From NCBI RefSeq assembly GCF_000661915.1, contig NZ_CP007509.1, forward strand, positions 4,415,501 through 4,479,500: a DNA stretch of 64,000 bases, in the 5' to 3' direction. This document shows positions 59,300 to 64,000 of the stretch, piece by piece. The notes under the pieces were generated by a model, which was not told the origin of the DNA, searched no databases, and worked only from the letters and a program-made list of their open reading frames with translations. The translations under genes were made by a program, and so were the position numbers. Origin of the DNA: Stutzerimonas decontaminans (lineage in GTDB: Bacteria; Pseudomonadota; Gammaproteobacteria; Pseudomonadales; Pseudomonadaceae). Each line of letters begins with the position of its first letter. Positions within the stretch are counted from its first letter, which is position 1.

Positions 59300-62048
59300 A
59301 CGGCTTGGGCAACGAGCGCGCCGGCAAGCTGCTCTCGATACGCCCTTCTCCGGAGACGAATACCAGCCGCAGCCAAGGTTGGGTTTTCAGGGCCTCGGCG
59401 GCGAAGTCGCGGCCCGACCGGCCTGGCAGGTTGACGTCCAGCAGTAGCTGATCGAAGCGTTGCTCATGCAATCCTTGCGCGGCCATTTCCGCATTCGGAT
59501 AGCCACAGGCGCGGTAACCCAGCTCCTCGACCATCTCGCAGGCCAGCGCGAGCAGCTGCGGCTGATCCTCGACCACCATCACCCACTGCTGCTCGATGGG
59601 CTTGCCGTCGCTGTGCTGCATACCCAGCAACTGGCGCACCTTGCGCGCCAGATCCTCCTGCCGATAGGGCTTGCTCAGCAGCTCCACGCCAGGATCGAGG
59701 CGGCCGCCGTGCACGATGGCATTGCGCGTATAGCCCGAGGTGAACAACACGGCGATGTCCGGCAGCAGCAGGCGCGCCTGCCTTGCCAGCTCGGTGCTGC
59801 TGAGCGGTCCGGGCATGACCACATCGGTGAACAGCAGGTCGATGCTCAGGCCACTTTGCAAGATGCTCAACGCACTCTGCGCATCGTTGGCGCGCAGCAC
59901 CGAATAGCCGAGGCCGGTCAACAGCTCGATCACAGTGGCCTGCACCGGCAGATCGTCCTCGACTACCAGAATGGTTTCGCTACCGCCGACCACCGGGCCA
60001 ACGGTGGATGGCTGGGCCTGTACTTCTGGCTGCTCGGTGCGCGGCAGATAGAGCTTCACCGTAGTGCCGGCGCCCTGCTCGCTGTACAGGCGTATATGCC
60101 CACTGCTCTGCTTGGCAAAGCCGTAGGCCATGCTCAGTCCCAGCCCGGTACCGTGGCCTTCCGGCTTGGTGGTGAAGAACGGCTCGAAGGCCTGCTCGAT
60201 GATCTCGGCGGGCATGCCGATGCCTGTGTCGGACACCGCCAGCAACACGTATTGACCGGGCGCGACGTCGGCCTGGGTCTCGGCGTAATGCTCGTCGAGC
60301 ATGGAATTGCCGAGCTCCAGGGTCAGCTTGCCACCCTCGGGCATGGCATCGCGGGCGTTGATCGCCAGGTTCAGCACCACCTGTTCGAGCTGATTCGGGT
60401 CGACCATGGTCGTCCATAACCCGCCCGCCACCACGGTTTCGATCTCGATGCGCTCGCCGAGGGCCTGGCGCAGCAGCTCGTCGAGATCGCGCAGCAATCG
60501 GCCGAGATTGGTCGGCTGCGGACGCAGCGGTTGGCGGCGCGCGAAGGCAAGCAGCTGACGCGCCAGCTTGGCGCCGCGCTCGACAGCCGAACCCGCAGCA
60601 TCGACCCGCTTGGCCGCATTGCGGTCATCTTCCACCAGTGGCTGCAGCAATTGCAGGTTGCCGGCAATCACCTGCAGCACGTTGTTGAAGTCGTGTGCGA
60701 CACCACCGGTGAGCTTGCCGATGGCCTCGAGTTTCTGCGACTGATAAAGCGCCTGCCGGCTCAGCTCGAGTTCGCGGGTGCGTTCCTCGACCAGTTCCTG
60801 CAGCCGCTCGCTGGAGCGCTGCAGCGCCTGCTGCGCCAGCACCTGGGCGGTGACGTCATGGCCCTGGCAGAAGATGCCGCTGACCTGCTCGTCGTCGCTG
60901 AAGACCGGCTGGAAGATGAAGTTCACGAAGCGTCGCTCGGCCTTGCCGCGCGCCTGTGGCCGCACGCGCACAGCGATGTCGCGGCCGATATAGGGCCGAC
61001 CGGTGACATAGACCTGTTGCAGCAGATCGGAAAGCGCCCGGCTCTCCAGCTGCGGAAACGCCTTGAAGGCCGGGCGGCCGAGCAGCTCGCGGGCGCCGAC
61101 CAACTGGTGGAATGCACGGTTGGCGATCTTCAGCTGATGTTGCGGGCCTTCGGTGATGGCGATGAAGCCGGGCGCCTGGTCGAACAGGCGCTGCAGGTGC
61201 GCGCGCTCTTCGCTGAGCTGATGCCCATGCAGCTCACTGGCGCGCCGCTCGGCGACCAGCGCCGAGACATCGCGCACGGTCAGCGCCGCTCCCACCACCG
61301 CGCCATCCGCCGCACAGACAGCCGCCACGACGATTTCCAGCGTCCGCGCCCCGACTGCATCGTCGTGCTGCAGGGTCAGCGTCTCATCACAGCCTTGCGC
61401 GCGCGTCAGTGCCTGGCCCAGCTCGGCACTCCAGAACGGCAGGCCACTCGCGGGACGCCCCAGTACCTCGGCGCGCGGCAGGCCAAACAGTTCGGCGGCT
61501 CCGGCACTCCAGTACAGCACCGCGCCCGCATGATCGAGACCGATGATGGCGTCGCGCGCCGCGTCGATGAAGTGATGCAGATAGAGCTCGGCCGCAGGCA
61601 GTGGTCGCCGGCTCACGTTGGTGCCATCGACGGTAACGTTGGCCCGCGCCAGCGTCGTGCGCAGGCGCATTCGTCGTCGTACGCTCGCCAGCGCCTCGTC
61701 GAGCTGCTGCAGCGGCCGGGAACCGAGGATGACGATGGACCAGTAAGGCCCCAGCAAAGGCGCCGGGCCCAGTTCGCGATGCAACGCGTCGACATCCGCA
61801 TCTTCGCTGAGGAACAGCAACTGCGTAGCCTTCCAGCGGCTGCGCAGTTGGCGCGCCAGGGCCACCGGACGCGGCAGCCCGGGCGCCAGGAGCGCCAACG
61901 CGGGTTGATCGTCGTCAGGCGGCAAGGCGTTTATGTCGAGGCAGCTCAACTGCAGTCCGTGCGTAGCCGCCCAACTGCCGATCCGCTCGCGCAACGGGGC
62001 ATCGTCTGCCTCCAGCAGCACGATCCGATCGAGCAGCAGTTCGCTCAT
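59262..62048 (-). CDS. Hybrid sensor histidine kinase with two receiver domains
   Basis: The 928-residue cytoplasmic protein has, in order, an N-terminal region of unclear type (1-150), two PAS domains (about 155-285 and 290-415), a coiled coil, HisKA with [21 protein letters not shown], HATPase ([42 protein letters not shown]), receiver 1 ([11 protein letters not shown]) and receiver 2 ([13 protein letters not shown]). No membrane helices are apparent. It overlaps the acyl-CoA dehydrogenase-like gene by 4 bases (start inside that stop), implying a shared purpose. The signal is unknown. Confidence 0.88.
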   Translation of the reverse strand: MSELLLDRIVLLEADDAPLRERIGSWAATHGLQLSCLDINALPPDDDQPALALLAPGLPRPVALARQLRSRWKATQLLFLSEDADVDALHRELGPAPLLGPYWSIVILGSRPLQQLDEALASVRRRMRLRTTLARANVTVDGTNVSRRPLPAAELYLHHFIDAARDAIIGLDHAGAVLYWSAGAAELFGLPRAEVLGRPASGLPFWSAELGQALTRAQGCDETLTLQHDDAVGARTLEIVVAAVCAADGAVVGAALTVRDVSALVAERRASELHGHQLSEERAHLQRLFDQAPGFIAITEGPQHQLKIANRAFHQLVGARELLGRPAFKAFPQLESRALSDLLQQVYVTGRPYIGRDIAVRVRPQARGKAERRFVNFIFQPVFSDDEQVSGIFCQGHDVTAQVLAQQALQRSSERLQELVEERTRELELSRQALYQSQKLEAIGKLTGGVAHDFNNVLQVIAGNLQLLQPLVEDDRNAAKRVDAAGSAVERGAKLARQLLAFARRQPLRPQPTNLGRLLRDLDELLRQALGERIEIETVVAGGLWTTMVDPNQLEQVVLNLAINARDAMPEGGKLTLELGNSMLDEHYAETQADVAPGQYVLLAVSDTGIGMPAEIIEQAFEPFFTTKPEGHGTGLGLSMAYGFAKQSSGHIRLYSEQGAGTTVKLYLPRTEQPEVQAQPSTVGPVVGGSETILVVEDDLPVQATVIELLTGLGYSVLRANDAQSALSILQSGLSIDLLFTDVVMPGPLSSTELARQARLLLPDIAVLFTSGYTRNAIVHGGRLDPGVELLSKPYRQEDLARKVRQLLGMQHSDGKPIEQQWVMVVEDQPQLLALACEMVEELGYRACGYPNAEMAAQGLHEQRFDQLLLDVNLPGRSGRDFAAEALKTQPWLRLVFVSGEGRIESSLPARSLPKPFSFDQLAEVLRP

Positions 62049-63202
62049 AGCAACGGCAGCCCCAGCAAACTGCGGCCCGTCCAGAGCTTGAGCAGGCCGG
62101 TGGTGGGCGTCATAACATGTCCCGCACGCGCATCACGCAGCAAACGCGCAACGCGGCTGTTTTCCCGATAGGCCGCACCGCCACACAGGGTCATCGCCTC
62201 ATTCGCCAGGCGCACCGCAGTTTCCGCCGCATCTGCCTTGCACGACAGAATGAACGGCAGCGCTTCGGGATGCGCGGCATCGCCGCGACGTGCCGCTTCA
62301 CGCACCAGGGCGCGGGTCTTGACCAGATCGGTCCAGAGTTCGCCATAGCGAACTTGCAGGCTTTCCACATCCCGCAAGGCTTCGCCGGAATGGCTGTAGC
62401 GCCGCGAGCGCAGCTGCAGGCTGGCTTCATCCAGCGCCGCCTGGGCAACGCCGAGATAGGTGCCGGCCATGGCCATGAGAAAGAACGGCGCGACCACCTC
62501 GAACACATACCAGACCTGGTCGCCCGGCTCGCCGAGCAGATTGCGCGCGGGCACCCGGACCTGTTCCAGCCGCAGAGGCCGCGAGGAGTTGCCGCGCATG
62601 CCGAAGCCGGCCCAGGCATCGAGCCACTGCATGCCGGCGCTGCCCTTGTCGACGATCAGGCAGCTGAAATCCCCGGCTTCCGCGCCAGTGGCCACGGTGG
62701 AGACAACGTAGGAATCGGCATGCGCGCCATTGGTAACGAATTGCTTGGTGCCGTCGACGATGAAGTCCTCACCGTCGGCATCCAGACGCGTTTCCGGCAG
62801 ATAGAAATGCGCGCCGGTGCCCTGCTCGGACAGCGCCAAGGTGGTGATATGGCGCCCCTGGGCGATCTCGCGCAGATAATGATCACGCTGATGCTCGGTG
62901 GCCTTGGCGGCGATCACCGCAGTCGCCACGCAATGCATGCCGTAACACAGCGCCGACGACGAGCAAGCGCGAGCGATGGTTTCGGTGAGTACGCACAAAC
63001 CCAGCAGCCCCTGGCCGAGCCCGCCAAGTTCGCTCGGCACCTGCAGCCCGAGCAGGCCGGCGTCGGCGAACGCCTGCATCGAATGGGCAGGCCAGCGGCA
63101 TTCAGCGTCTACCTCGGCAGCCAATGGTGCGATTACGGTTTCGGCCAGATTGGCGGCGACACCCTGCAGTTCGACGAGCTGAACGGGTAGCAAATGGTCC
63201 AT
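62045..63202 (-). CDS. Acyl-CoA dehydrogenase-like flavoprotein, atypical active site
   Basis: The 385-residue protein has the acyl-CoA dehydrogenase fold: LQVPSELGGLGQGLLGLCVLTETIARACSS, TLALSEQGTGAHFYLPETRLDADGEDFIVDGTKQFVTNGA, LLRDARAGHVMTP. FAD-binding features are kept, but the usual catalytic glutamate motif (EGT near the C-terminus) is replaced by TPTTGLLKLWTGRSLLG, so ordinary dehydrogenation is doubtful; a hydroxylase-like or sensory role is possible. It overlaps a hybrid sensor kinase by 4 bases, so it could sense or make a ligand for the kinase. Not a typical fatty-acid beta-oxidation neighbourhood. Confidence 0.8.
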   Translation of the reverse strand: MDHLLPVQLVELQGVAANLAETVIAPLAAEVDAECRWPAHSMQAFADAGLLGLQVPSELGGLGQGLLGLCVLTETIARACSSSALCYGMHCVATAVIAAKATEHQRDHYLREIAQGRHITTLALSEQGTGAHFYLPETRLDADGEDFIVDGTKQFVTNGAHADSYVVSTVATGAEAGDFSCLIVDKGSAGMQWLDAWAGFGMRGNSSRPLRLEQVRVPARNLLGEPGDQVWYVFEVVAPFFLMAMAGTYLGVAQAALDEASLQLRSRRYSHSGEALRDVESLQVRYGELWTDLVKTRALVREAARRGDAAHPEALPFILSCKADAAETAVRLANEAMTLCGGAAYRENSRVARLLRDARAGHVMTPTTGLLKLWTGRSLLGLPLL

Positions 63203-63324
63203 TAATCTTCCTGAAAATCAAGGGAGGCCGGCATCCGCTCGGGTGTATATCAGACCACACAGCTCGGACATTGTTCGGCCCGCATTTCTCGGGAGCGTTG
63301 TGCCATGTGGATGGTCATAGTGGC

Positions 63325-64000
63325 ATGACTTCATCGACCAAGGGCAATCGGCCCAACCTGCTTCGCTTCGGCTTCGCCCTGCTGGTCGGCGCGATGCTGG
63401 CGGCAGGTGCGCGAGCCGAAACAGACGACATGCACATTCTCATCGGCAGCTACACGCACGACAGCGACAGCCCGGGCGTTCTGCGCCTGCGCTTCGATCC
63501 CGCAACCGGGCAGATCGACCCGAAGCCCGTGCAAACCTTCACCAGCGACAACCCCTCCTGGCTGGTGCTGGATAACAAGCGCGGCCGGCTCTACGCCACC
63601 AACGAGAACGGCCCGGCCCACGACGACCCGGTCGGACGGGTCAGCGCCTGGCGGCTCGAGGCCAGCGGCCAACACCAGCCCATCGGAAGGAGCATCAGCC
63701 TCGGCGACGAGCCGACCCACGCCAGCCTGAGCCATGACGGCCGCTACCTGTTCATCAGCAATTACGGTTCGCGACCAAACCCGGGTGGCAGCCTGGCGGT
63801 GATGCCACTGGCCGAGGATGGTCGCCCCTTGCCGGTCACGCAGATCGCTGCGCATCAGCCGAGCGGCGTACACCCCGAACGCCAGCAGTCGGCGCATGTG
63901 CATTCCGCCGTACCCAGCCCGGATGGCAGGCGCCTGCTGGTCAGCGACCTGGGCGCCGATCGGGTGTTCGTCTACCGCTACGACCCGAGCAATACCGAAC
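63325..64000 (+). CDS. Secreted 7-bladed beta-propeller lactonase-like protein (partial, runs off the window)
   Basis: The frame from ATG 63325 stays open for 225 codons to the window end. It begins with a signal peptide (FGFALLVGAMLAAGARA, cleavage near residue 31) and continues MHILIGSYTHDSDSPGVLRLRFDPATGQID, DNPSWLVLD, DEPTHASLSHDGRYLFISNYGS, and HSAVPSPDGRRLLVSDLGADRVFVYRYD, the repeat pattern of the YbhE/6-phosphogluconolactonase-like lactonase family. Being exported, it is probably not the cytoplasmic Pgl. It diverges from the acyl-CoA dehydrogenase-like gene. The C-terminal part is missing. Confidence 0.85.
   Translation, partial: MTSSTKGNRPNLLRFGFALLVGAMLAAGARAETDDMHILIGSYTHDSDSPGVLRLRFDPATGQIDPKPVQTFTSDNPSWLVLDNKRGRLYATNENGPAHDDPVGRVSAWRLEASGQHQPIGRSISLGDEPTHASLSHDGRYLFISNYGSRPNPGGSLAVMPLAEDGRPLPVTQIAAHQPSGVHPERQQSAHVHSAVPSPDGRRLLVSDLGADRVFVYRYDPSNTE

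Noticed and set aside
60531..62171. 546-codon plus-strand frame opposite the hybrid kinase
   Set aside because: Antisense shadow in GC-rich DNA; the minus-strand frame has complete kinase and receiver motifs.

Overview
The window looks like chromosomal DNA from the Pseudomonas stutzeri / Stutzerimonas group. It is GC-rich and densely coded. It carries the ectABCD-ask ectoine/hydroxyectoine operon known from P. stutzeri A1501, and the pycB-pycA / pycR / hexR-like / zwf block has the same order as in P. aeruginosa. No species assignment could be computed. Nearly all genes are ordinary chromosomal ones; no prophage, transposon, CRISPR array or rRNA was seen. The only tRNA is selenocysteine tRNA.

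Layout. 1-6.1 kb: amino-acid and C4-acid uptake and deamination (end of aspartase, dicarboxylate symporter, HTH regulator, alanine/glycine symporter, asparaginase, periplasmic solute-binding protein). 6.1-12.5 kb, minus strand: a bicarbonate-centred group (beta-carbonic anhydrase, glutaminase, SbtB-like PII protein, SbtA bicarbonate permease, then both subunits of pyruvate carboxylase), with the divergent LysR regulator pycR. 13.7-16.4 kb: small basic protein, HexR-type regulator, divergent zwf with a HexR operator between them. 16.4-21.9 kb: ectoine operon with promoter and terminator. 22-31.3 kb: YdcH-like protein, tRNA hydroxylase TrhP, GGDEF/EAL protein, UvrD helicase, orphan TRAP-type lipoprotein, Tim44-like protein. 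31.3-33.7 kb: alpha/beta hydrolase, Ohr and a divergent AraC regulator. 33.9-43.1 kb: a compact selenoprotein unit: fdnG with an in-frame UGA and SECIS hairpin, fdnH, fdnI, fdhE, selA, selB and tRNA-Sec. 43.2-53 kb: lipoyl H-protein-like/DsrE pair, cyclopropane fatty acid synthase, SulP transporter with a stress protein, HD-GYP protein, DctB/DctD-type two-component system. 53-55.5 kb: a REP pair and an ECF42-type sigma factor broken by a 7-bp duplication, with its DGPF and SnoaL-like partners. 55.6-59.3 kb: Fur-type box, TonB-dependent receptor, PepSY protein and small membrane protein. 59.3-64 kb: an acyl-CoA-dehydrogenase-like gene overlapping a hybrid histidine kinase, and the start of a secreted lactonase-like beta-propeller running off the end.

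How the parts fit. Carbonic anhydrase, SbtA/SbtB and pyruvate carboxylase all handle bicarbonate, so this stretch could feed HCO3- into oxaloacetate synthesis; aspartase, asparaginase, glutaminase and the symporters feed the same C4/amino-acid node, and aspartate leads on to ectoine. The formate dehydrogenase cluster encodes the selenoenzyme together with its decoding machinery (selD was not seen). The points most worth checking are the bicarbonate/anaplerosis group and its truncated PII protein, two perfect palindromes in regulatory regions (pyc and ect), the broken ECF42 sigma factor, the lipoyl/DsrE pair, and the acyl-CoA dehydrogenase lacking the usual catalytic motif while paired with a sensor kinase.
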